DNA of 29,559 nucleotides from a virus, in IMG/VR virus record IMGVR_UViG_3300033156_001057, positions 1 through 29,559 of that record; one strand, written 5' to 3'. Below the pieces are notes generated by a model. That model was not told the DNA's origin. It saw nothing but the letters and a program-made list of their open reading frames with translations, and did not search any database. How positions within the stretch are numbered: position 1 is the stretch's first letter; each line of letters starts with the position of its first letter. Shown here one piece after another: positions 16,462 through 23,443 of this stretch. The translations under genes and the position numbers were made by a program.

Positions 16462-16791
16462 ATGAGCGCGAACCCAAAGAAACAGAATCTCTCGTTAGCA
16501 CAACAACGACTCATCGAACTCATGCAGCGGATCAATTTTGGCCGCATCGAAGGGTTATCGGTGCGCCGTGGCCAGCCGGTGCTGGACCCGCCGCCGCGTG
16601 TGGTCCGCGAGATCAAGTTCGGCGGCGAGAACGGACCACGCCCAGAGGCCACCAAGCAGGACTTCGAGCTGAAGGCGTTGGTGCGGGACCTCTTTGCCCA
16701 CCTGGAGGCAATGGGCAATGGAGTCGTGCGGTGCATCGAGATCAAGCACGGCCTTCCCTTCCGGATGACCGTCGAGGAGGTGTTCGCCTAA
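16462..16791 (+). CDS. Small protein of unknown function (109 aa)
   Basis: I do not recognise this 109-residue soluble protein. It starts with a polar leader, then a helix (LAQQRLIELMQRINFGRIEG), a Pro-rich loop (QPVLDPPPRVVREIKFG) and an alpha-beta segment ending in CIEIKHGLPFRMTVEE. Amino-acid use looks like a real, constrained protein. ATG 16462 has only a weak ribosome site (AGGG). The next in-frame ATG, 16522, also lacks a good one. It stands between the defence island and the sigma-factor-led operon and has 185 non-coding bases after it. It probably belongs to the mobile element. Confidence 0.6.
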   Translation: MSANPKKQNLSLAQQRLIELMQRINFGRIEGLSVRRGQPVLDPPPRVVREIKFGGENGPRPEATKQDFELKALVRDLFAHLEAMGNGVVRCIEIKHGLPFRMTVEEVFA

Positions 16792-16865
16792 GCAACGGGG
16801 GTCGGCTCCCCACATGAGATGTGAAGTAAAGGAACTGAGTACCTGACAACTAACCGGCCACGAAG

Positions 16866-16971
16866 TGGAGGCGTTGTGGGTGCCGCAGAAGCGGCAATCC
16901 TGCAACGCCTCCACTGCATGTGGTCGCCGCTTCGGTTGGCACCCACGCGACGCCTCCCGGCCAACGGGAGG
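16866..16971 (+). promoter_or_regulatory. Structured leader with alternative pairings hiding the sigma-gene ribosome site
   Basis: A perfect 11-bp inverted repeat (TGGAGGCGTTG 16866-16876, CAACGCCTCCA 16903-16913) encloses a second perfect hairpin (TGCCGC 16881-16886, GCGGCA 16891-16896, loop AGAA). Downstream, CCTCCCG 16953-16959 pairs with CGGGAGG 16965-16971, which is the ribosome binding site of the sigma gene. GGAGGCGT (16867-16874) can pair equally with ACGCCTCC at 16905-16912 or with the identical ACGCCTCC at 16950-16957. The second choice would break the hairpin that hides the ribosome site. This is a two-state switch by sequence; function is inferred. Confidence 0.45.
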
Positions 16972-16976
16972 TCCAA

Positions 16977-17573
16977 ATGGACACCAACAAGAAGCAGTAC
17001 GGAATCAATGATTACGGGGAAGAACTCATCCACCACAAGGCCCGCCAACTCGTCGGCACGGCGGGCTTCACCGTGGATGACGTCGAGGATTTGGAACAAG
17101 AGATGAGACTCGACCTGTTGGAACGCTTACCGAAGTTCGACCCGAACAAGGCCACGTACAACACGTTCGTCTCCCGACTCGTCGAGCGGAAGATCAGTAA
17201 TCTGATCCGCCATCGTACACAAGAGATGCGCGACTTCCGATGCGAGGAAGGCTCGATCCATGACGTTGTCGAGTCCGGCGACAGCGGCGACGAAAAAGTC
17301 GAACGCATCGAGACCGTCACGCAGGATGAGCAGGATTTTCGTTTGGGCAAGCACGTTCGTTCGACGGAAGAACGTTGCGATCTGAAGTTGGATATTTCGC
17401 TCGTGCTGTTGAAGCTTCCGCCCGATCTGCGGGAATTGGCGGAGCTCCTACAGGCCATGTCCATCACCGATGTGGCCCGTGAGTTGGGTATTGCCCGGCC
17501 TACGGTTTACGACCGCCTCAAGCGATTGCGTCAAGCCTTCGAAGAACTGGGAATCCACGGCCAATTGTACTGA
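16977..17573 (+). CDS. Sigma-70-family RNA polymerase sigma factor of a mobile element
   Basis: A 198-residue sigma factor of minimal (ECF-like) layout. Region 2 is seen at about 35-85, with DLEQEMRLDLLERLPKFDPN and TFVSRLVERKISNLIRHR. An acidic linker covers ~90-125. Region 4 lies at 145-192 (LPPDLRELAELL, then the helix-turn-helix SITDVARELGIARPTVYDRL). It would direct host RNA polymerase to the element's own promoters. ATG 16977 is 5 bases after GGGAGG. The frame is open back to 16920, but there the sequence is the structured leader. It heads the recombination and replication genes and is followed by 77 bases containing a partly paired stem (CCGACGGTTT 17578-17587 with AAACCGCGTCGG 17628-17639). 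No anti-sigma gene is adjacent. Confidence 0.82.
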   Translation: MDTNKKQYGINDYGEELIHHKARQLVGTAGFTVDDVEDLEQEMRLDLLERLPKFDPNKATYNTFVSRLVERKISNLIRHRTQEMRDFRCEEGSIHDVVESGDSGDEKVERIETVTQDEQDFRLGKHVRSTEERCDLKLDISLVLLKLPPDLRELAELLQAMSITDVARELGIARPTVYDRLKRLRQAFEELGIHGQLY

Positions 17574-17650
17574 ACCACCGACGGTTTTCCTCTGCGCGGG
17601 GTAAGTAACTAATAGGCGGCCAGAGACAAACCGCGTCGGAGCCAAGAACA

Positions 17651-18460
17651 ATGAACGAGAGTATCGACCTGAACATCCTCGAAGCTGAATCGGCTGAAGA
17701 ATACCACGCCAAGGCGAGCGAGTATCTCTCAAGCCATCAATTGCTGGACTTCATGCGATGCCCGTGGCTGCACCACAAGAAGGCCATTGGACTGATTGAG
17801 GACAAGGATTCGCCGGCCTATCTGGTCGGGCGAGCCGCACACGTTCGCATCCTCGAAGGCCGCAACGTCTACGAGACCGCCTTCGCACTCGGCGGGCCGA
17901 TCAATGAACGTACCGGCAAGCCCTACGGAGCAAACACGAAAGCCTTCGCTGAGTGGGCACATGCCCAAGGCAAACCGGTGCTGTCCCACGATCAGGTCGA
18001 ACTCATCGAGCAGATGGCCTCGGGCGTCGCCATGAACGACGAGGCGGTCGACCTGCTTCTGTATGGCCGGGCCGAAGGTGTCGTGCGGGCCGAGTACTGC
18101 GGCGTGCCGTGTCAGATTCGCATTGATTGGGTGCATCCGCATCGCGGGATCGTGGACTTCAAGACCTGCGACGACCTGACCTGGTTCGAGTCGGACGCTC
18201 GGCGCTACGGTTATCACCGGCAGATGGCGTTCTACCAAGCTGTTCTGGCCCAATCCCTCGATGGTTTGCTCGTTCCCGTTCATCTCGTCGCCGTCGAGAA
18301 GAAGGAACCGTTCCGCTGCGGTGTATGGCGTGTCAGCGATGACACGCTCGCCATTGCCCAACGTGAGAACGAGGCCGCCATTCGTCGGCTGGTGGCTTGC
18401 CGCAAGCAGAACCACTGGCCGACTGGCTACGAGGAGGTGCGCGTCCTCGACATTGCGTGA
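17651..18460 (+). CDS. RecE-like PD-(D/E)XK exonuclease (DUF3799 type)
   Basis: A 269-residue nuclease of the PD-(D/E)XK group found in phage recombination modules (RecE/DUF3799-like). Key residues are visible: H64 in GRAAHVRILEG, D159 in CQIRIDWVHPHRG, D169-x-K171 in IVDFKT, and the QMAFYQ motif at 191-196. Such enzymes resect double-stranded DNA to expose a 3' strand for annealing. The Sak4-like ATPase and the DUF669 protein encoded just downstream are the natural partners for that step. ATG 17651 has GGAG 9 bases upstream. The gene is complete at the family length, and its stop runs into a long inverted repeat. Confidence 0.82.
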   Translation: MNESIDLNILEAESAEEYHAKASEYLSSHQLLDFMRCPWLHHKKAIGLIEDKDSPAYLVGRAAHVRILEGRNVYETAFALGGPINERTGKPYGANTKAFAEWAHAQGKPVLSHDQVELIEQMASGVAMNDEAVDLLLYGRAEGVVRAEYCGVPCQIRIDWVHPHRGIVDFKTCDDLTWFESDARRYGYHRQMAFYQAVLAQSLDGLLVPVHLVAVEKKEPFRCGVWRVSDDTLAIAQRENEAAIRRLVACRKQNHWPTGYEEVRVLDIA

Positions 18461-18546
18461 GTGTTCGCGCCCGGGCGGCTTGTGGTGGGTCCACAGAAAA
18501 GCGACGGCCACCCGCCCGGGCGCACTTCGGCAGGGCCGGAACACTC
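18459..18546 (+). other. Large GC-rich branched inverted repeat
   Basis: GAGTGTTC (18459-18466) is the exact reverse complement of GAACACTC (18539-18546). Inside it GCGCCCGGGCGG (18467-18478) is the exact reverse complement of CCGCCCGGGCGC (18512-18523). Their loop holds a further TGTGG/CCACA stem (18481-18485, 18491-18495). The element starts at the stop codon of the nuclease gene, so it could end or attenuate transcription or protect RNA ends. No U-run follows, so it is not a standard intrinsic terminator. Its 3' arm overlaps the tRNA-like element, so both structures cannot form at once. Confidence 0.55.
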
Positions 18547-18592
18547 GGAGCTCATAACTCTGGGGACGTGGGTTCGACTCCCACGCCTGCCA
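18529..18592 (+). tRNA. tRNA-like element, CAU anticodon, D-arm missing
   Basis: The 3' part is tRNA-like in detail. The T-arm is GTGGG-TTCGACT-CCCAC (18568-18584). The acceptor 3' strand GCCTGCC (18585-18591) is followed by A. The anticodon arm is CGGAG-CTCATAA-CTCTG (18546-18562), with CAT at 18553-18555, as in Met or Ile2 tRNAs. The 5' GGCAGG (18529-18534) pairs with CCTGCC. Only 10 bases (18536-18545) stand where a D-arm of about 18 should be, so total length is 64. CCA is not encoded. It may be a degenerate tRNA, a tRNA mimic or the trace of an attachment site. Confidence 0.42.
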
Positions 18593-18672
18593 TTGCTTTT
18601 GAACCCCGGAAGTTGCTGGCCAGCGCAACGGGATGTGTAACCCGTGACAGCAAGTGAACTGGGAGTATCGAC

Positions 18673-18993
18673 ATGATCCAGAACTATCGCAACAACGACC
18701 CGCCCACATCGGCGCTGGCCGGTCGAGACATGGAGGCCGGCGGCTCAGCGAAACAGCAACGCGAGATGTGCCTTGATGTGGTCATCGCGATGCCGGGCCT
18801 GACCGCCCGCGAGATCGAAGACCGCCTCGGCATCAAGGCCCACAAGCGCCTGCCGGAACTGCGGGCCGACGGGCTGATCTGCAACGGTCACATTCGCGCC
18901 TGCAGTGTCAGCGGACGCCATGCCATGACCTGGTATCCAGGCGAAAACGACGAACACGAATCCCCCAACGCAGGAGAACCCAAATGTCATTGA
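18673..18993 (+). CDS. Small winged-helix DNA-binding protein
   Basis: A 106-residue protein. The centre reads CLDVVIAMPGLTAREIEDRL, then GIKAHKRLPELRADGLI, the layout of a winged helix (helix, turn, recognition helix, wing with CSVSGRHAMTWYPG). It resembles small phage regulators with MarR-like folds. GGGAG is 7 bases before ATG 18673. The end overlaps the start of the Sak4-like gene by 10 bases, indicating coupling. It could regulate the element's operon or act with DNA replication proteins. The target is unknown. Confidence 0.65.
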   Translation: MIQNYRNNDPPTSALAGRDMEAGGSAKQQREMCLDVVIAMPGLTAREIEDRLGIKAHKRLPELRADGLICNGHIRACSVSGRHAMTWYPGENDEHESPNAGEPKCH

Positions 18994-19766
18994 TGAACCA
19001 AATTCACACCGGGCGGCGAATCATGCCGCCCCGCATTCTGATGTACGGCACCGAGGGTATCGGCAAAAGCACGACGGCTTCGCAGGCTCCAAAACCCATC
19101 TTCATCCCCACCGAAGATGGGCTGGATCAGATCGACTGCGCTTCGTTCCCCCTGGCCCAGCGCTTCGATGAAGTCGTATCGGCCATCTCGGCGCTGTACA
19201 GCGAGGAGCACGATTACCAGAGCGTCGTGATCGACAGCCTGGACTGGCTGGAGCGGCTGATCTGGGACGACGTCTGCCGCGAATACGGTGTGAAGTCCAT
19301 CGAGAAAGCCGACGGCGGCTACGCCAAGGGATACACCCACGCACTGACCCAGTGGCGTGAAGTCCTCAACGGCCTGGACGCTCTGCGCAATGAGCGAGGC
19401 ATGGCCGTCATCCTGCTGGCCCACGCCAAAGTCGAAAAATTCGAGGACCCCGAATCGGTCGCCTACGACCGCTATTCACCCCGCCTTCACAAGCACGCCG
19501 CAGCGCTGGTTACCGAGTGGTGTGACGGTGTGCTGTTCGCCACGCGCAAGTTCCGCACCGAAAGCGAAGACGCCGGTTTCAACCGCACGCGCAGCATCGC
19601 GGTGGCGCTGGGCACCGACGGTGGTGAGCGCATCCTCCGCACGGTCGGCGGGCCGTCGTGTATCGCCAAGAACCGCTACTCCCTACCGGCTGAACTGCCC
19701 CTGTCGTGGGCGGCGCTGATGAACGCAATGACCAACCCTAACTCCGAGGAGATTGACAATGGCTAA
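18984..19766 (+). CDS. Sak4-like RecA-fold ATPase (AAA_24), recombination/annealing
   Basis: A 260-residue RecA-core ATPase of the AAA_24 type that includes Sak4 phage recombinases. Walker A is GTEGIGKST (22-30), Walker B is SVVIDSLDW (80-88), and ILLAHAKVE in mid-protein is the next strand. The YDRYSPRLHK segment is also typical. These proteins promote strand annealing or exchange in phage recombination. Position between a RecE-like nuclease and a DUF669 gene supports this. AGGAG lies 8 bases upstream of ATG 18984. It overlaps both neighbours (10 and 8 bases). Confidence 0.8.
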   Translation: MSLMNQIHTGRRIMPPRILMYGTEGIGKSTTASQAPKPIFIPTEDGLDQIDCASFPLAQRFDEVVSAISALYSEEHDYQSVVIDSLDWLERLIWDDVCREYGVKSIEKADGGYAKGYTHALTQWREVLNGLDALRNERGMAVILLAHAKVEKFEDPESVAYDRYSPRLHKHAAALVTEWCDGVLFATRKFRTESEDAGFNRTRSIAVALGTDGGERILRTVGGPSCIAKNRYSLPAELPLSWAALMNAMTNPNSEEIDNG

Positions 19767-20217
19767 CCTGAATGGATTTGATGCACGAACTGTTGAACCC
19801 ACCGCTGATTTCGAGCCGATTCCGGCAGGCAAGTATCTCGCCGCGATAACCGAAAGCGAGATGAAACCCACCAAGAGCGGATCGGGCAGTTATCTCCAAC
19901 TGTCCTTCACCATCCTGGAGGGCGAGTACAAGAACCGTGTCCTGTGGGCCCGGCTGAATCTCAACAATCCCAACGCCACAGCCGTCAAGATCGCCCGGTC
20001 TGAACTGTCGGCGATCTGTCACGCGGTCGGCGTGCTGTCGCCGAAGGACTCGGTCGAACTGCACAACTTGCCGCTTCTGATCACGGTCAAACTCAAGAAG
20101 CGCGACGACACCGGCGAGCTGACCAACGAGGTCAAGGGCTACGCCAAGAAAGAGACGGCCACCGGTCAGCCGCAGCAGGCACCCGTCGCCGACAACACAC
20201 CGCCGTGGAAACGATAA
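19759..20217 (+). CDS. DUF669 protein (single-strand-binding partner of Sak4-type recombinases)
   Basis: A 152-residue DUF669 protein. The conserved part reads FEPIPAGKYLAAITESEMKP, a glycine-rich turn, LQLSFTILEGEYKNRVLWARLNL, then a helical CHAVGV region. The C-terminus is Pro/Gln-rich and ends in PPWKR, a flexible tail like those of single-strand-binding proteins. DUF669 genes sit beside Sak4-like and RecE-like genes in phages, where they are thought to coat single strands. ATG 19759 is preferred over TTG 19753, with GAGGAG 7 bases upstream. It overlaps the ATPase gene by 8 bases. Confidence 0.82.
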   Translation: MANLNGFDARTVEPTADFEPIPAGKYLAAITESEMKPTKSGSGSYLQLSFTILEGEYKNRVLWARLNLNNPNATAVKIARSELSAICHAVGVLSPKDSVELHNLPLLITVKLKKRDDTGELTNEVKGYAKKETATGQPQQAPVADNTPPWKR

Positions 20218-20228
20218 AGGGGGTCGCT

Positions 20229-20627
20229 GTGGTAATCACGCTTCCTTATCCACCCTCGATCAACCACTATTGGCGGCGGGTCGGGCCGCGCACCTTGATC
20301 AGCCGGGAGGGCCGGACGTTTCGCAAGAACGTCTGCGCCCTCCTGGGCGGTGGCGGTCCTCGAAAGCCGCCCTCAGGCGGTCGCATCGCTTTGTGCATGG
20401 ATGCTTTCCCGCCCGATCGGCGTCGGCGCGATCTGGACAACATTCAAAAGCCGGTGCTCGATGCACTCGAACACGCAGGCGTCTACGTCGACGACAGCCA
20501 GATCGATCTATTGATCACGAGGCGGTGCGAACCAGCCAAGGGTGGCAGGCTCGATATTCGCATCGATGAGCTACCGCTGGGTCGCTGCCCGCTATGTGGT
20601 GCAGCTTTCAATCCGGAGAACAACTGA
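20229..20627 (+). CDS. rusA: RusA-type Holliday junction resolvase
   Basis: A 132-residue endonuclease that should cut four-way junctions. The family signature is clear: PYPPSINHYWRR near the start, then RRRDLDNIQKPVLDALEHAG with D68 and D70, and VYVDDSQI with D88/D89, the metal-binding carboxylates. GTG 20229 was chosen because GGGGG precedes it and the product then starts at the usual point (VITLPYPPS). GTG 20205 would add eight residues and overlap DUF669. The C-terminus adds CPLCGAAF, a lone CxxC pair not needed for RusA activity. Confidence 0.85.
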   Translation: MVITLPYPPSINHYWRRVGPRTLISREGRTFRKNVCALLGGGGPRKPPSGGRIALCMDAFPPDRRRRDLDNIQKPVLDALEHAGVYVDDSQIDLLITRRCEPAKGGRLDIRIDELPLGRCPLCGAAFNPENN

Positions 20628-20630
20628 ACG

Positions 20631-21290
20631 ATGACCAAGCCCGGACGAATCTACATCGCCGGTCCGATGACCGGCATACCCAAACATAACTTCCTGGCCT
20701 TTCACGCGGCGGCGGAGCGGTTGCGGCAAGCAGGCTGGGAGGTCGTGAACCCGGCGGAGAACTTTGGCGGACAAACCGATCTGCCGCGAGAGACCTACCT
20801 TCGGGCCGACGTGGCGCTGCTGGTGGACTGCGATGCCGTCGCGATGCTGTCGGGCTGGGAGAATTCGCGAGGGGCCAAGCTGGAATACCTGCTCGCGCGG
20901 GAACTGGGCGTGCCCGTCCTCAATGCAGAAAACCTCCAGCCGCTTCAGAGAGCTCCCGTGCCCCTGGTCCACCTGCATCGACTCCGTATCCGGTGTGAGC
21001 AGTCCAGCGACACGCCCGAGTCCGTTCTGGACGAGGCGAAACGCATCACGGCATCCGATCGCAAGGACGATTACGGTCACCCGCGTGAAGACTTCGCCCG
21101 GACGGCGCGGATGTGGACCGGCATCTTGGCGGCAAAGTTGCGCGAGGGCGCGGAAGTCTCGGCCATGGACGTGCCCTTGTGCATGATCGCAGTCAAGCTC
21201 GCACGTCAGGCCCATCGTCACAAACGCGACAACCTGGTGGACATCGCCGGTTACGCCCGAACGGCTGCCATGGTCGCGGGGAATGAGTGA
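20631..21290 (+). CDS. DUF4406-DUF6378 fusion protein
   Basis: A 219-residue two-domain protein. Residues 1-~105 are DUF4406-like, related to nucleoside 2-deoxyribosyltransferases: RIYIAGPMTGIPKHNFLAF, then GWEVVNPAEN, and DCDAVAMLSGWENSRGAKLE with the Asp and the SxG-A-E pattern. Residues ~120-219 are DUF6378-like, a small phage domain: ITASDRKDDYGHPREDFART and VPLCMIAVKLARQAH, then DNLVDIAGYA. Both are usually separate phage genes. A joint role in nucleotide metabolism for replication is inferred. ATG 20631 is 3 bases after rusA, and its stop overlaps the next start (TGATG). Confidence 0.75.
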   Translation: MTKPGRIYIAGPMTGIPKHNFLAFHAAAERLRQAGWEVVNPAENFGGQTDLPRETYLRADVALLVDCDAVAMLSGWENSRGAKLEYLLARELGVPVLNAENLQPLQRAPVPLVHLHRLRIRCEQSSDTPESVLDEAKRITASDRKDDYGHPREDFARTARMWTGILAAKLREGAEVSAMDVPLCMIAVKLARQAHRHKRDNLVDIAGYARTAAMVAGNE

Positions 21291-21487
21291 TGTGCGACTT
21301 GTGGCCTGATCAGAAACCCCGGCGCAGGAAATGCCAGTTCTGCAAGCAGGAGCGGGACTGCAAGCACGGCCCCGACCCGTTTCTTCTCTACAACTTCGAC
21401 GAAATCGAAATGGTCTGGTTCTGCAGCGACTGCTACTTCGTCCGCGAGAATGGCCTGCATCTTCCTGATTACGAGGAGGAAGTATGA
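21290..21487 (+). CDS. Small zinc-binding protein
   Basis: A 65-residue protein with two CxxC pairs, CQFCKQERDC near residue 15 and WFCSDCYF near 42, the layout of a treble-clef or zinc-ribbon domain. It ends in an acidic tail (DYEEEV). Start and stop overlap both neighbours (TGATG before, ATGA after), so it is an integral gene of the run. The function is not identifiable. A nucleic-acid or helicase accessory role would fit its position in front of the helicase. Confidence 0.65.
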   Translation: MCDLWPDQKPRRRKCQFCKQERDCKHGPDPFLLYNFDEIEMVWFCSDCYFVRENGLHLPDYEEEV

Positions 21488-23202
21488 CGACGGTGGTCGC
21501 CCCCTCCAACGTGATCACGTTACGCCCATACCAGGTCGAGGCGATCAGCGCCGTCTACGACCATCTACGTCGCCGCGATGACAACCCGTGCGTGGTAATC
21601 CCCACAGCTGGGGGTAAGACGCCGGTGATGGCGAGCATCTGCCGCGACGCGGTGCAGCAGTGGGACGGTCGCGTTTTGATCTTGGCGCATGTCAAAGAGC
21701 TGCTCGAGCAGGCCGTCGACAAACTGCACATCATGGCCCCGGACCTGTGGAACCGGATCGGCGTCTACTCGGCGGGCCTGCGCAGCCGCGATACTGACCA
21801 CCCGATCATCGTGGCCGGCATCCAGAGCGTGTATCGGCGTGCAGCCGAGCTGGACGCATTCGACCTGATCACGGTCGACGAGGCGCACCTCATCCCGCCT
21901 TCCGGCGAGGGCATGTATCGACAATTCCTGGCCGAGGCGAAGATCGTCAATCCGAACGTGCGGTTGATCGGCCTGACGGCGACGCCGTACCGGATGAGTA
22001 CAGGAATGATCTGTGGGCCGGAGAATCTGCTGAATCACGTGTGCTACGAGGTGGGCGTCAAGGAACTGATCGTCCAGGGTTACATCTGCCCCTTGCGGAG
22101 CAAGGCGGGCAAGATCAAGGCCGACACATCCAACCTGCACATTCGCGGCGGCGAGTTCATCGCGGGCGAAGTCGAGCAGCTCATGGACGACGACTCGCTG
22201 GTGCGCTCCGCGTGCAGGGAGATTATCGAACATAGCGCCGACCGGCATTCGGTTCTGATCTTCGCCTCCGGTGTGAAACATGCCCAGCACGTTCAACGCA
22301 TCCTCGGAGAGCTGAGCCACGAATGCGGGTTCGTCTGTGGTGAGACACTGCCATTCGAGCGTGCTGAGACGTTGCAGCGATTCAAGGACGGCGATCTGAA
22401 GTACCTGGTCAATGTCAACGTACTGACCACCGGCTTCGACGCGCCCAACATCGACTGTGTAGCCATGCTTCGCCCGACGAACTCACCGGGTCTCTATTAC
22501 CAGATGGTCGGTCGCGGTTTCCGCCTGCATCCGGGCAAGGATAACTGCCTGGTGCTCGATTTCGGCGGCAACATCCTGCGACACGGACCGGTTGACGACC
22601 TCCAAATCAAGGAGCCTGGACAGGGCAACGGCGAAGCGCCGGCCAAGGAATGCCCCGAATGCAATGCCGTGATCCATGCCGCCTACGCAACCTGTCCCGA
22701 GTGCGGGTACGAGTTCCCGCCGCCACAGCGCGAGCAGCACGACAGTCAGGCATCGACCGCTGGCATCCTCTCCGGCGAGGTCACCGAGACCGAGTACGAC
22801 GTGCAGGATGTGTACTTCTCCGTGCACGTCAAGCGCGACGCACCGGAAGATCACCCGCGCAGCATGCGTGTCGATTACCGCGTCGGCTTCAACGACTACC
22901 GCAGCGAATGGGTCTGCTTCGAGCACAACGGTTACGCTCGCGCCAAAGCCGAAGCGTGGTGGCGAGCGCGCAGCAACGAGCCGGTGCCCGACACCGCCGA
23001 ACAGGCCGTGGACATCTGCGAGGCAGGAGGCATTGCCGAGACCAAGGCTATCACCGTGCGCAGTGTCACCGGCGAGAAGTACGACCGCATCACGGACTAC
23101 CAGCTCGGCCCGATCCCGCCAAGGCTGGACGGCAGCGACGAACGTGATGACGGCAATCTGCCGGACTACGAGTGGATAGAGGACGACGAAATTCCCTTCT
23201 GA
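21484..23202 (+). CDS. DEAD/DEAH-box SF2 helicase of a replication module
   Basis: A 572-residue superfamily 2 helicase. The motifs are LRPYQVEAI (Q-like), Walker A PTAGGKT (40-46), DEAH (132-135), TATP (165-168), TTGFDAPNID (motif V) and QMVGRGFRLHPG (motif VI). A four-cysteine zinc ribbon follows (C390, C393, C404, C407, in CPECN and CPECGYEFP). The final ~160 residues form an extra domain common to phage SSL2/RadD-like helicases. It probably unwinds forks or recombination intermediates. GAGGAGG lies just upstream of ATG 21484, which overlaps the Zn-protein gene. Confidence 0.87.
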   Translation: MTTVVAPSNVITLRPYQVEAISAVYDHLRRRDDNPCVVIPTAGGKTPVMASICRDAVQQWDGRVLILAHVKELLEQAVDKLHIMAPDLWNRIGVYSAGLRSRDTDHPIIVAGIQSVYRRAAELDAFDLITVDEAHLIPPSGEGMYRQFLAEAKIVNPNVRLIGLTATPYRMSTGMICGPENLLNHVCYEVGVKELIVQGYICPLRSKAGKIKADTSNLHIRGGEFIAGEVEQLMDDDSLVRSACREIIEHSADRHSVLIFASGVKHAQHVQRILGELSHECGFVCGETLPFERAETLQRFKDGDLKYLVNVNVLTTGFDAPNIDCVAMLRPTNSPGLYYQMVGRGFRLHPGKDNCLVLDFGGNILRHGPVDDLQIKEPGQGNGEAPAKECPECNAVIHAAYATCPECGYEFPPPQREQHDSQASTAGILSGEVTETEYDVQDVYFSVHVKRDAPEDHPRSMRVDYRVGFNDYRSEWVCFEHNGYARAKAEAWWRARSNEPVPDTAEQAVDICEAGGIAETKAITVRSVTGEKYDRITDYQLGPIPPRLDGSDERDDGNLPDYEWIEDDEIPF

Positions 23203-23218
23203 TGGAGAAGACAAACCC

Positions 23219-23443
23219 ATGCATAACCCCGCGTCCCTGAACACTATCGCCTCGGCACTCAATGCCGTGCTGGCCGTGCCTATCGATGATTTGGAAAAGG
23301 CCATGCAGCACGCCCATGAATGCGACAGCAGACAGCTGGACGATCCACCGGAAGTGTTCACGGTATCCCGCCAGGCGTTGCGGATGCTCTGGCACTTCCG
23401 CTGCAATCTCGACGCAGTCAGGGTCTTCACGGAGTCCGAATGA
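23219..23443 (+). CDS. Small hypothetical protein (74 aa)
   Basis: A short, mostly helical acidic protein (ASALNAVLAVPIDDLEKAM, then RQALRMLWHFRCNLDAVRVF). I do not recognise it. GGAGAAG precedes ATG 23219. It begins 16 bases after the helicase gene, and its stop overlaps the primase start (ATGA), which supports real translation. A longer frame from 23320 overlaps it in another phase but belongs to the primase gene. Confidence 0.55.
   Translation: MHNPASLNTIASALNAVLAVPIDDLEKAMQHAHECDSRQLDDPPEVFTVSRQALRMLWHFRCNLDAVRVFTESE

Noticed and set aside
15543-16745. 400-codon minus-strand frame opposite the AAA+ gene
   Set aside because: It is a shadow of a gene with strong AAA+ motifs and has no recognisable protein sequence of its own.
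16795-16811. Intrinsic terminator after the 109-residue gene
   Set aside because: GGGG and CCCC could form a short stem, but no U-run follows and the stem is only four to five pairs.
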